A stretch of DNA of 11,862 nucleotides from an uncultured Planctomycetales bacterium (GCA_937997355.1 CALKTZ010000755.1:1-11862); one strand, 5' to 3'; positions 1 through 7,221 are shown, numbered from the stretch's first letter. Numbers and translations are program-made. The notes: a model not told the origin generated them from the letters alone.

Positions 1-1334
1 CATTCCCCGGCCGCTCGGCGACATCCTCGCGCGGAATACTCCAGGCGACACCCGCGTCGATCACCCTGGAAGAGTAACGCCTCCGGGGCAACAACCCTTG
101 CGTTGCCGGGGACCCTGGCTTGGACGATCTTTCCCGCCGCCTCCAGGTGAATCCACGCATCGGGGGTTTCCCACGTCGATCGAGCCTGATATCCGCAGAG
201 GCCAACAAACAGGATCACCCCAAACCAACCGACATGATGAAATCGTCGGTTGGTTTCAAGGATGCCGCGCGCGATACCCACCGCAAGGAACGGCGCAAGC
301 GCGAGCCAGTAGTATTCATGATGCAGCTTCGCCGAGAGGACGAGCAATGCCGCCATCGCCGATGCGCCCCAGGCCAACCAGAGCCGATCTTGATTTGCCG
401 TATTCGGATACCTGTACCCCAAGAACGCAAGCGGCAGGGCGAGCGGTGTGAAGCATTTCCAGGAGAGATACTTGGCGATAAAACCCCAGACGCCCCTGGA
501 GAAGAGCGCTGTCGGCGCGAGGGCTTGAAGCCAGATGGCGCGGTTATCAGCCGAGGCCCGCGACCCCTGGGCTGCATTCACGAGGTCATTGGCCCAAAGG
601 TACCAGGCGATTGCCGGCAGGAGTGCCGACGTCAGGATGGCCAATCGCTTTCCGACGCCCTCCTGGGGCGAGGAGATTCGAAGGCCGACGAGGATGGGGA
701 TGAAAATGTAGGCCGACGTGACCTTCATCGCCAATCCGCCGGCAAGTAAGAGCCAGCCGATGACCCCCGCGAACGTGGGCCGATTGGACTCGAATCGCAG
801 GCCCCGATCCCACAATGCGAACCCCATGATCAGGAAGCCGAGCATCAGGGAGTCGGGCTGAAACGAACGGCCGTAGCGGATCGTGACGGGAAATGCGGAG
901 AACGCCAGTACCGCGAGCAGAGCAACGGATACCTGTTCCCGACATCGGACCAGACAGAACAAGCCCCACGCGGCCAACGTCATCCCGATCGCCGAGAGCA
1001 ATCGTCCGGATTCTTCCAAACTCAGTCCACTGAAGCGCATCAACCAGACGGCGATCTGCTCGTACAGCGGAGGCTCGACGACGAAGTAGTTGGGGAATGG
1101 GCCGGTATCGAGCTGAGGATGAAGAAATCCCATCCCGCGATCAAGGTTGCGGGCGACCATCGCGGTCGGAATCTGACGACCGACGTAGTTCTCGACGATC
1201 GGCTGATCGATCCTGTAAATCCGAATCAGCAGCGTCAGCCCCAGAAGAGCGCACAACCCGACCGCGTTCACGACCAACCCGCGCTCTGATGGCAAATCCG
1301 GCTCATCACCATTCCGAATGAAGCGTATGGGCAA
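1..1334 (-). CDS. GT39/ArnT-like membrane glycosyltransferase (C-terminus beyond window)
   Basis: This frame is open from a stop codon just upstream of 1334 to the window edge, giving 444 visible residues; the C-terminus is missing. It looks like a polytopic membrane enzyme that transfers a sugar from a polyprenyl-phosphate donor to a lipid or protein on the outer face of the cytoplasmic membrane. Hydrophobic segments are visible at roughly residues 21-40, 113-128, 135-150, 164-175, 190-220, 231-247, 322-335 and 367-380. Family-like motifs are a loop after the first segment with RQIPTAMVARN (54-64), YGRSFQPDSLM (154-164) and LHHEYYWLALAP (337-348). There is no ATG near the N-terminus. TTG at 1334 has AGGA 11 nt upstream; TTG 1295, TTG 1277 and GTG 1271 are alternatives that would shorten an atypically long cytoplasmic lead. 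The family call rests on topology and motifs, and the acceptor is unknown. Confidence 0.87.
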   Translation of the reverse strand, partial: MPIRFIRNGDEPDLPSERGLVVNAVGLCALLGLTLLIRIYRIDQPIVENYVGRQIPTAMVARNLDRGMGFLHPQLDTGPFPNYFVVEPPLYEQIAVWLMRFSGLSLEESGRLLSAIGMTLAAWGLFCLVRCREQVSVALLAVLAFSAFPVTIRYGRSFQPDSLMLGFLIMGFALWDRGLRFESNRPTFAGVIGWLLLAGGLAMKVTSAYIFIPILVGLRISSPQEGVGKRLAILTSALLPAIAWYLWANDLVNAAQGSRASADNRAIWLQALAPTALFSRGVWGFIAKYLSWKCFTPLALPLAFLGYRYPNTANQDRLWLAWGASAMAALLVLSAKLHHEYYWLALAPFLAVGIARGILETNRRFHHVGWFGVILFVGLCGYQARSTWETPDAWIHLEAAGKIVQARVPGNARVVAPEALLFQGDRRGCRLEYSARGCRRAAGE

Positions 1335-1525
1335 TTTTTATTATGTCCTAAAAAATTCATTCACAGTGACTTGCGAAAAAAAGTTTTTGCATCAGCCGTG
1401 GGAAAATGTCACGATTGCTCTTGAATCATGTCTTTTTGCGAGATCCGAAGCGTCAGTCGAATTCGAAGCATCGGGTTTTAGTGGCGATTTGATTTCAAGT
1501 CGTGCTCTGATCGGAGATTTTCATC
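1335..1525. promoter_or_regulatory. AT-rich divergent spacer between glycosyltransferase and CBS gene
   Basis: This 191-bp gap separates two divergent genes and is clearly richer in A and T than the flanking coding DNA, especially 1335-1450, so it probably carries promoters for both. I could not find a convincing -35/-10 pair on either strand. An imperfect AT-rich dyad lies at 1372-1391 (TGCGAAAAA against TTTTTGCA, one bulged base). It could be an operator or simply an intrinsically curved A/T tract. A short open frame crosses the gap (1318-1554, plus) but lacks coding character. Confidence 0.4.
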
Positions 1526-1966
1526 ATGATGGTCCGAGACGTTCTCGCGCGTAAAGGGTATCGCGTCATCTCGATCGACCGCGATGCGACGATCAACGAA
1601 GCAATCGCCAAACTCGTCCAGAACAATATCGGTTCTCTCCCTGTTTTGTCGCATGATGGACAGCTCGAAGGTATCTTCAGCGAGCGCGATGTTCTGAGGA
1701 TCATCCATAATCGCGGCGAGAATTTTGGACGACTGCGCATTTCCGACGTCATGACTACGAATCCCGTCACGTGCAACTGTGATGATGACGTGAATTATGT
1801 GATGGGCCAGATGGGGGATTGTCGGATCGCCAAGCTCCCCGTCCTCGACGGGACACAACTTGTCGGCATCATCTCCGTCGGCGACGTCGTCAAGGTCCTC
1901 CACGATCACGTCAGCACCGAGAATCAGCACCTGATCTCCTACATCCACGGAGTCGTCCTGAGCTGA
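1526..1966 (+). CDS. Stand-alone two-CBS-domain protein
   Basis: The 146-residue product consists almost wholly of a tandem CBS pair (Bateman module): CBS1 at about residues 3-60 and CBS2 at about 72-130. Such modules bind adenosyl ligands such as AMP, ATP or SAM and regulate partner proteins. The repeats show the usual signatures: NNIGSLPV (33-40) then GIFSERDVLR (49-58), and RIAKLPVLDG (100-109) then GIISVGDVVK (114-123). The protein is presumably cytoplasmic, with no signal peptide or membrane segment. GGAG at 1513-1516, 9 nt before the ATG, supports this start; a second ATG follows directly. No effector domain is attached and the neighbours suggest no partner, so it is best described as an orphan regulatory module. 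The segment TCNCDDDV (82-89) puts two cysteines at the start of CBS2. Confidence 0.93.
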   Translation: MMVRDVLARKGYRVISIDRDATINEAIAKLVQNNIGSLPVLSHDGQLEGIFSERDVLRIIHNRGENFGRLRISDVMTTNPVTCNCDDDVNYVMGQMGDCRIAKLPVLDGTQLVGIISVGDVVKVLHDHVSTENQHLISYIHGVVLS

Positions 1967-2070
1967 ATCGATTGCCTCGATTTGAACGCTCGAACGCTCT
2001 GCGTGTACTCCCAAGATCGAGGAACAGATCGGGGCTTCAGCAGGGCATGCCGGCATGACCGCTCGATTTG
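1967..2070. other. Convergent intergenic gap without a recognisable terminator
   Basis: This 104-bp stretch lies between the converging ends of the CBS gene and malQ. It contains a perfect 12-bp palindrome CATGCCGGCATG at 2046-2057 and a tandem 8-bp duplication GAACGCTC at 1984-1999. Neither is followed by a T-run on either strand, so no intrinsic terminator can be called. Transcription may end by Rho or at the palindrome's short GC-rich hairpin. Confidence 0.35.
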
Positions 2071-3666
2071 TCAGGTGGCATGAGTCGCCAGCATCGGGCT
2101 TGGTTCGAGTGCCTTGGCGGGCCGATGCCGGGGATCGACGATTGCCGGGATCGGCCCATTCCATCGGCTGTAGACGGCGGTCAGATCCGCAAGCCTCTCG
2201 TGGGCTTTCGCATCCAGCCTGGCTTTGCGATAGCGCCAACCCCAGTTCCCCTCGGCCCGGCCGGGGACGTTCATTCGCGCCTCGCTGCCCAGCCCCAGGA
2301 TATCTTGCAGGGGGATGATGGCGGTGTCGGCCACGGAAGCCATGGCCAGCCGGATCAAGTCCCAGTTCATCGACTTTCCACTGGTCCCCACGTAGCGCCG
2401 GGCGAAATCCCGTTCGGCTCGAACCTCATAGACCGTCTGGGTCGTCTCAATGTCGGTCGAGGTGTACCAGCCGAGCGTCGTGTCGTTATCGTGCGTGCCC
2501 GTGTAGACCACGCTGTTGGGATCATAGCGGTGGGGTAGATATTTTTCGCTCCCGGGGTCCGGGCCGAACGCGAATTGCAAGACTCGCATCCCGGGCAGGT
2601 GGAACTGCTCGCGAAGCTCCTCCACGTCCGCGGTGATCAGGCCGAGATCCTCGGCGATGAGAGGGAGCCCCCCTAACTGACGGCCGACCTCGTGGAAGAA
2701 GTCCGCGCCAGGACCCGGCATCCAGCGTCCCGTCGCGGCCGTCTCCGAATTCGCGGGGACCTCCCAGTATGCCGCGAACCCGCGGAAGTGGTCGATCCGC
2801 ACCAGTCGGACGCGTTGGAGCAGCGCCTTGAGGCGGTCGACCCACCATCGATACGATTCGAGCTTGTGAACGTCCCAGCGATAGAGAGGGTTGCCCCAGA
2901 GTTGGCCGGTTTCGCTGAAGTAATCGGGGGGAACCCCCGCGACGACCGAGGCTCGCCCTTTCTTGTCGAGATAGAAGAGGTCGGGACGCGACCAGACGTC
3001 GGCGCTGTCGAGCGCCACGAAGATCGGCAGGTCGCCGATCAGCTCAATCTTCATCGCTTCGCAGGCGGAGTGAAGCTCCTTCCATTGGAGATCGAAAACA
3101 TACTGGACGAATCGGTGATAGTCGATTTCTTCCGAAAGCCTCGCGCGGGCCTTCTTGAGCGCCGACGACTTTCTCGTGACCAGGGCCGGATCCCAGTCGT
3201 ACCAGGCGATGCCTCCATGCTCTTTCTTGAGGGCCATGAAGAGGGTGTAATCGTCGAGCCACCAGGCGTTGGTGTGGAGGAACGTCTCGTAGCCGAGTCC
3301 CCTTCGCGTGAAGGCCGAGAATGCTTGCCGCAGGAGTGCTTCCTTGAACTCCCGGACCAGGTCGAACTCGACGGTGTCGATTTGAAAGCCGGGATCGGGG
3401 GGGAAATCCTTCGGGCGAATCCATCGCTGCTCGACCAGACCCACCGGGCTGATCAGGAGCGAATTCCCGGCGAAGGACGAATGGGATTGATAGGGAGAAT
3501 TGCCATATCCCGTCGGGCCGACCGGGAGGATTTGCCACCAGCGTTGGCCGGTCTTGTGCAGGAAATGCACGAAATCACGAGCGGATTTGCCCAGGTCTCC
3601 AATTCCGAACTCACCGGGGAGCGAGGTCGGATGGAGCAAGACTCCGCTCGACCGAGGTAAGCGCAT
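2071..3666 (-). CDS. malQ: 4-alpha-glucanotransferase (amylomaltase, GH77)
   Basis: This cytoplasmic disproportionating enzyme (EC 2.4.1.25) transfers alpha-1,4-glucan segments between maltodextrins and glucose and works in glycogen or maltodextrin turnover. The 531-residue product has the normal bacterial MalQ length and opens with the conserved SSGVLLHPTSLPG...GIGDLG (6-26), WWQILPVGPTGYGNSPYQ (43-60) and FAGN (65-68). The three GH77 catalytic carboxylates are present: nucleophile Asp292 in RIDHFRG, acid/base Glu339 in LIAEDLG, and Asp393 in GTHDND. Also visible are GDLPIFVALDSADVW (211-225) and the late IPLQDILGLGSEARMN (451-466). The ATG is preceded by GGAGAG with an 8-nt spacer, so the start is secure. 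It lies 81 bp downstream of a co-directional alpha/beta hydrolase and may be cotranscribed with it. No glycogen synthase, phosphorylase or maltose transporter is present here. Confidence 0.97.
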   Translation of the reverse strand: MRLPRSSGVLLHPTSLPGEFGIGDLGKSARDFVHFLHKTGQRWWQILPVGPTGYGNSPYQSHSSFAGNSLLISPVGLVEQRWIRPKDFPPDPGFQIDTVEFDLVREFKEALLRQAFSAFTRRGLGYETFLHTNAWWLDDYTLFMALKKEHGGIAWYDWDPALVTRKSSALKKARARLSEEIDYHRFVQYVFDLQWKELHSACEAMKIELIGDLPIFVALDSADVWSRPDLFYLDKKGRASVVAGVPPDYFSETGQLWGNPLYRWDVHKLESYRWWVDRLKALLQRVRLVRIDHFRGFAAYWEVPANSETAATGRWMPGPGADFFHEVGRQLGGLPLIAEDLGLITADVEELREQFHLPGMRVLQFAFGPDPGSEKYLPHRYDPNSVVYTGTHDNDTTLGWYTSTDIETTQTVYEVRAERDFARRYVGTSGKSMNWDLIRLAMASVADTAIIPLQDILGLGSEARMNVPGRAEGNWGWRYRKARLDAKAHERLADLTAVYSRWNGPIPAIVDPRHRPAKALEPSPMLATHAT

Positions 3667-3674
3667 AAATTTAG

Positions 3675-3680
3675 CTCTCC
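3675..3680 (-). promoter_or_regulatory. Shine-Dalgarno of malQ
   Basis: GGAGAG on the minus strand lies 8 nt before the malQ ATG. It is one of the few strong ribosome binding sites in the window and fixes the malQ start. Confidence 0.75.
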
Positions 3681-3747
3681 GCGCCGGGGTCGTCGTATCC
3701 CTTGCGTCAACGACGATCCCGATCAGGCAACCGCGATGCCAGCCTTA

Positions 3748-4572
3748 TCAATTCGACAATGACGACGTCGATTCGATCGAACTCAGGAATTCTTCGATCT
3801 CGGTGCGAAAGCCAACCTTATCCTCAATGTGAGGAAGATGCCCCACGTTCGATAGGAGACGAAGTTGCCCCCCCGGAATCAAGGTGACCAGTTCCTTCGC
3901 GACGCGGGGGGGATTCACGATGTCGTGCTCGCCCACGAGGACCAGGCACGGGACGCCGATTCGATCCAGCTTGGCCCGGCTGTCATGATCGATCGCGGCT
4001 CGTGCCTGCCTGGCGAATGCCTCGGCATCCTGGGGCCACGGATTTTTCTCGGCAAACCGAATCAGCCCTTCAATTTGCGACGTTTGATGATAAAAAGCTG
4101 GGGCGACCAGCCAGGGGAGATTGGCGCGGGTAAACTCCCCCGCATCCAGATGCCGCCGCATCGTTATCCATGATTCGAGGATCGCTTTGCGCCATGGATC
4201 GGCGCCCGCGTGGGTGGAAACCAGGGTCAGCGACCGGACCAATTCCGGGTGATTCAGGGCAAGCTCTTGCGCGATGAGTCCCCCCATCGATTGTCCGACA
4301 ATATGCGCCGGGGATGCGGAGATTGCGTTCAACCAGCCGGCGACATCATCCGCCAGATCGGCCGTCGAATAGTTGAAATCAACCCGATCGCTCTGGCCAA
4401 CATCTCGCGAATCGAATGCCAGGGTGCGGTATGCCTTGCCGAAATGACGCTGGGCCATCGAGAACGCGCGATGGTCTCCCCCGAGCCCGCTCAGGAAGAC
4501 GAGCGGAATAGCGTCCGGCGACCCGAGTTCCTCATAATGGAAATTGAAACGATTGATCGTGAGGTTTGGCAT
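3748..4572 (-). CDS. Alpha/beta-fold hydrolase (enol-lactonase/esterase-like)
   Basis: The 274-residue protein has the canonical alpha/beta-hydrolase layout and no signal peptide, so it is probably cytoplasmic. The catalytic triad can be read as Ser95 in the nucleophile elbow VGQSMGG, Asp217 in VLVGEHDIVNPP, and His245 in NVGHLPHIE. The oxyanion-hole region reads PLVFLSGLGGD (24-34), with Ser where most relatives have the His of an HG dipeptide. DSRDVGQSD (54-62) matches the usual D-x-R-G-x-G-x-S segment. Overall pattern and size resemble PcaD-type 3-oxoadipate enol-lactonases and similar general esterases, but the substrate cannot be assigned. It is the first gene of a leftward pair with malQ, and its 5' side faces the twin-palindrome control region. 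The ribosome binding site is weak. Fold confidence is high, specificity unknown. Confidence 0.92.
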   Translation of the reverse strand: MPNLTINRFNFHYEELGSPDAIPLVFLSGLGGDHRAFSMAQRHFGKAYRTLAFDSRDVGQSDRVDFNYSTADLADDVAGWLNAISASPAHIVGQSMGGLIAQELALNHPELVRSLTLVSTHAGADPWRKAILESWITMRRHLDAGEFTRANLPWLVAPAFYHQTSQIEGLIRFAEKNPWPQDAEAFARQARAAIDHDSRAKLDRIGVPCLVLVGEHDIVNPPRVAKELVTLIPGGQLRLLSNVGHLPHIEDKVGFRTEIEEFLSSIESTSSLSN

Positions 4573-4611
4573 GGCGATCCAGGAAAGGAATCGTGATTCG
4601 GCCGCCTCAAC

Positions 4612-4640
4612 GTTGTACCCTTTTCCCGGGAAACAATGAA
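4612..4640 (-). promoter_or_regulatory. Weak candidate promoter for the alpha/beta hydrolase gene
   Basis: On the minus strand a TTCATT hexamer (4635-4640) and TACAAC (4612-4617) are separated by exactly 17 bp, about 40 bp before the hydrolase start. Matches to the sigma70 consensus are modest (3/6 and 4/6). The perfect palindrome at 4622-4633 falls entirely within the spacer, where a bound repressor would block transcription. This is a speculative call. Confidence 0.25.
4622..4633. promoter_or_regulatory. Palindromic candidate operator 1 (TTTCCCGGGAAA)
   Basis: This is a perfect 12-bp palindrome in the divergent region between the hydrolase gene and the cytochrome/DUF1501 operon. A closely related palindrome lies at 4665-4677, with centres about 43-44 bp apart or roughly four helical turns, as expected for two dimers bound on one face of the helix. 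I know of no regulator I can attach to this motif, and no regulatory gene lies in the window. Confidence 0.45.
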
Positions 4641-4664
4641 CTCGATAGAGAGGTTACTTGCACG

Positions 4665-4677
4665 ATTTCCCGGAAAT
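4665..4677. promoter_or_regulatory. Palindromic candidate operator 2 (ATTTCCCGGAAAT)
   Basis: This 13-bp palindrome has 6-bp arms (ATTTCC/GGAAAT) around a central C and shares the TTTCCCGG...AAA core with the copy at 4622-4633. It is centred about 46 bp upstream of the -35 hexamer of the rightward promoter, a plausible activator position. A further half-site, GATTTCCC, occurs at 4719-4726 and overlaps that -35 element. Confidence 0.45.
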
Positions 4678-4716
4678 TCCATGCTCCCCATAGGTGAATG
4701 CTGCTCGTCCGCCGAA

Positions 4717-4745
4717 TTGATTTCCCTTTGGCTGTGCTTTATAGT
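4717..4745 (+). promoter_or_regulatory. Sigma70-like promoter for the PSCyt/DUF1501 operon
   Basis: TTGATT (4717-4722) and TATAGT (4740-4745) are separated by exactly 17 bp, matching 4/6 and 5/6 consensus positions. Transcription would begin near 4752, leaving a leader of about 70 nt before the ATG at 4824. It excludes translation from the upstream in-frame ATG at 4698, which would not be on this transcript. The call is from motif matching only. Confidence 0.55.
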
Positions 4746-4823
4746 TCTCTGAACCCGCCGCGCGATCCATTCTTTCTCCGTCGCGTATTTGCATCATCCC
4801 TCGAATCGTGTTTTGGTTTTCCC

Positions 4824-7217
4824 ATGCAAGCCGCACGGCGCACGAGAATTCTGGTCGGTTTCCTCCTATTTATCGCTTCGCTTCCGGCGGTTTCGCGCGC
4901 GCAAGATTCCGGAGAGGAATTCTTCGAAAGATCGGTCCGTCCGGTTCTGGTCGCGCGTTGTTACTCCTGCCATTCCTCCTCGGCGAAATCGGTGAAGGGG
5001 GGTTTGAGGCTCGATAATGCCGCGGCGATTCGAAGAGGGGGGGATTCGGGCGAGATCATCATTCCCGGCAAGCCCGATGAAAGCCTTCTCCTCGAGGCGT
5101 TGGCCCATCAGGATGGCGCCGCCGCCATGCCCCCCGACGGGAAACTCCCCGAGAAATCGCTCGCCGACTTCCGCCGATGGGTCGAGATCGGCGCCCCGAT
5201 TCCTCCCGATCGCGGCGATTCGCGGAGCCAGTCCGCCGACGAAGCGCCGAAATCGATCGATTTTGCAAAAGGACGCCGGTTCTGGTCTCTCCGCCCGATC
5301 ACTGAACCGAAAATCCCCGAGGTCTCCGACCCGAGATGGTGCAGGGGCCGGATCGATCGTTTCATTCTTCAGGGGCTGGACGGTAAGCGACTGACCCATT
5401 CGCCCGAGGCGGACCGGCGGACGTTGCTCCGCCGGTTATCTTTCGATCTGACCGGCCTGCCGCCGACCCTCGAAGAGATCGCGCGGTTCGAAGCGGACGC
5501 TTCACCTCTTGCTTATGAACGAGAAGTTGAGCGGCTCCTGGCATCGCCGCACTACGGCGAGAGGTGGGGGCGTCATTGGCTCGACGTGGCCCGGTTCGCC
5601 GAGGACAACAACACCGGAGAGGCGACGAACAAGGCCCCTCGGGTCGCGCATCCGTATCGGGACTGGGTAATCCGCGCGATCAATCGGGATCTGCCCTACG
5701 ATCAGTTCGTTCGTCGCCAACTCGCCGCCGATCTCATCCCGGGACTTCCCCCCTCGGAAATCGCGGGCCTGGGTTTTCTGGGACATTCCCCGGTCTACCA
5801 CAAGGAACCCAAGCTATCGGCGGAAATCATCACCGGGATCGTGGCCGAAGAATGGGACGAGCGGATCGATACGGTGACCCGCGGCTTCCTCGGGCTCACG
5901 GTCGCCTGCGCACGCTGCCACGACCATAAGTTCGACCCGATCGGGACCGAGGACTATTACGCGATCGCCGGCGTCATGGCCGGAACTCAGATCGTGGAGC
6001 GTCCGCTTGTCGAAACGGACCCGGTCACGGAGAGGGCGCTGGCGGATCTCCCTCGACGGCTGGTCGATCTGGATTTGCGCCTCGGCTATGCCCGGGAGCA
6101 ACGCGGCGTGGCGATCGAACAGAAGCAAGATCCCGCTCCATTCGATCGCCGGATCGCCGACTTGAAGGCTCGAATCGATGAACTGAAGAAAACGAAACTC
6201 TTCGCCGGGCCGACCGCGATGGCCGTTCGCGACGCCGGGCTCTGGGTCGATGGCTCCGATCCTTCCTGGACCTGGCTTGATTATCGACCCGGAATTCCTC
6301 GCGACCTTCCCGTCTTTCGGCGAGGAAGTCCGTCGAATCCAGGGCCGATCGTACCCCGCCGATTCCTCGCGGTCTTCTCGAACTCGGCAGAGCCCCCCCG
6401 ATTTTCGAAAGGCAGCGGAAGGTTGGAGCTTGCCGACGGGATCGTCGGGTCCGCCCGGGGATTGACGGCCCGAGTGCTGGTCAATCGGGTTTGGGGATGG
6501 CATTTCGGACGGCCCCTCGTCGCCACGCCCAGCAACTTCGGGAAGTTGGGCGATACTCCAAGTCATCCCGAGTTGCTCGAAGACCTGGCCGGAAGATTCA
6601 TCGCGGGAGGCTGGTCGCTCAAGGCGCTTCATCGCGAGATCGTCGGCTCGGCGACCTATCGGCAATCGAGCCGTCATGATGGGGCATCGCAGGCGATCGA
6701 CCCCGAGAATCGCTTGCTGTGGCGGGCACAAAGGAGTCGGCTCGACGTCGAAGCGTGGCGAGATGCCATCCTCGCGATCGTCGGAACGCTCGATTCCCGG
6801 ATGGAAGGCCCATCGGGTGATCTTGAGAGCGACCGATTCACGCGGCGGACTCTCTATGCCAGGGTGAGCCGGCAACGCCTGTCTTCGGTGCTTCAAACCT
6901 TCGATTTTCCGGACCCAAAGCGGCATGGTGAGGTCCGCGAGCAGACAACCACGCCGCTTCAGCAACTGTACTTCTTCAATAGCCCTTTTTTGCTGACCTC
7001 GGCGGAATCCCTCGCGAACCAGGTCTGCAAGGAGTCGACGGATCTACCCGAGCGGGTTCGTTCGCTCTATCGGCGAATCCTCTTACGAAATCCGAGCGCG
7101 GACGAGCATAGTCGGGCGATGCAACTGGTAAAAAGCGACGCGGCCGATTCTCGTGAAGGATACGCCCTGTTGGCCCAGACGCTTTTGATCAGCAACGAGT
7201 TCCTCTTCGTGGATTGA
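4824..7217 (+). CDS. Exported PSCyt1-DUF1549-DUF1553 cytochrome-like protein
   Basis: The 797-residue protein has the domain order typical of planctomycetes: a Sec signal peptide (about 1-26, Arg-rich start then a hydrophobic core, cleavage near SRA-Q); a planctomycete cytochrome c domain (about 30-125) with CYSCH at 46-50, GGLRLD (59-64) and AAMPPDGKL (100-108); DUF1549 (about 170-390) with LTGLPPT (209-215), SPHYGERWGRHWLDVARFAEDN (241-262) and a second CARCH motif at 362-366; and DUF1553 (about 505-775) with LTARVLVNRVWGWHFGR (547-563) and PSNFGKLGDTPSHPELLEDLA (569-589). Covalent haem at Cys46/Cys49 is expected. The biochemical role is unproven; extracytoplasmic oxidation linked to polymer or carbohydrate breakdown is often proposed. 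Start 4824 is preferred over in-frame 4698 because it begins the signal peptide and lies downstream of the predicted promoter. No Shine-Dalgarno is seen. The DUF1501 gene follows after 15 bp. Confidence 0.95.
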   Translation: MQAARRTRILVGFLLFIASLPAVSRAQDSGEEFFERSVRPVLVARCYSCHSSSAKSVKGGLRLDNAAAIRRGGDSGEIIIPGKPDESLLLEALAHQDGAAAMPPDGKLPEKSLADFRRWVEIGAPIPPDRGDSRSQSADEAPKSIDFAKGRRFWSLRPITEPKIPEVSDPRWCRGRIDRFILQGLDGKRLTHSPEADRRTLLRRLSFDLTGLPPTLEEIARFEADASPLAYEREVERLLASPHYGERWGRHWLDVARFAEDNNTGEATNKAPRVAHPYRDWVIRAINRDLPYDQFVRRQLAADLIPGLPPSEIAGLGFLGHSPVYHKEPKLSAEIITGIVAEEWDERIDTVTRGFLGLTVACARCHDHKFDPIGTEDYYAIAGVMAGTQIVERPLVETDPVTERALADLPRRLVDLDLRLGYAREQRGVAIEQKQDPAPFDRRIADLKARIDELKKTKLFAGPTAMAVRDAGLWVDGSDPSWTWLDYRPGIPRDLPVFRRGSPSNPGPIVPRRFLAVFSNSAEPPRFSKGSGRLELADGIVGSARGLTARVLVNRVWGWHFGRPLVATPSNFGKLGDTPSHPELLEDLAGRFIAGGWSLKALHREIVGSATYRQSSRHDGASQAIDPENRLLWRAQRSRLDVEAWRDAILAIVGTLDSRMEGPSGDLESDRFTRRTLYARVSRQRLSSVLQTFDFPDPKRHGEVREQTTTPLQQLYFFNSPFLLTSAESLANQVCKESTDLPERVRSLYRRILLRNPSADEHSRAMQLVKSDAADSREGYALLAQTLLISNEFLFVD

Positions 7218-7221
7218 ATCC

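Noticed and set aside
120..749. Plus-strand open frames in the first 1.3 kb
   Set aside because: They are Arg-rich without domains, while the minus-strand frame shows continuous membrane segments and GT39-like motifs.
1318..1554. 78-codon open frame on the plus strand across the AT-rich spacer
   Set aside because: It overlaps the start of the CBS gene in another frame, has no ribosome binding site and looks like translated intergenic DNA.
2046..2057. Perfect palindrome CATGCCGGCATG as a terminator or operator
   Set aside because: It has no T-run, no second copy, and lies between convergent gene ends. A single 12-bp palindrome is not strong evidence in GC-rich DNA.
1478..2239. 253-codon open frame on the minus strand
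   Set aside because: It is antisense to the CBS gene and runs into malQ; its Asp-rich sequence is a by-product of the CBS codons.
2692..3660. 322-codon open frame on the plus strand
   Set aside because: It is complementary to malQ; all GH77 motifs are in the minus-strand frame.
3691..3715. Inverted repeat CGTCGT...ACGACG upstream of malQ
   Set aside because: Six-base arms with a 13-base loop made of a common GC-rich repeat unit are not distinguishable from chance.
5814..6965. 383-codon open frame on the minus strand
   Set aside because: It lies fully antisense to the DUF1549/DUF1553 gene, has no recognisable domain and shows Arg/Pro-rich composition typical of complementary frames in GC-rich DNA.
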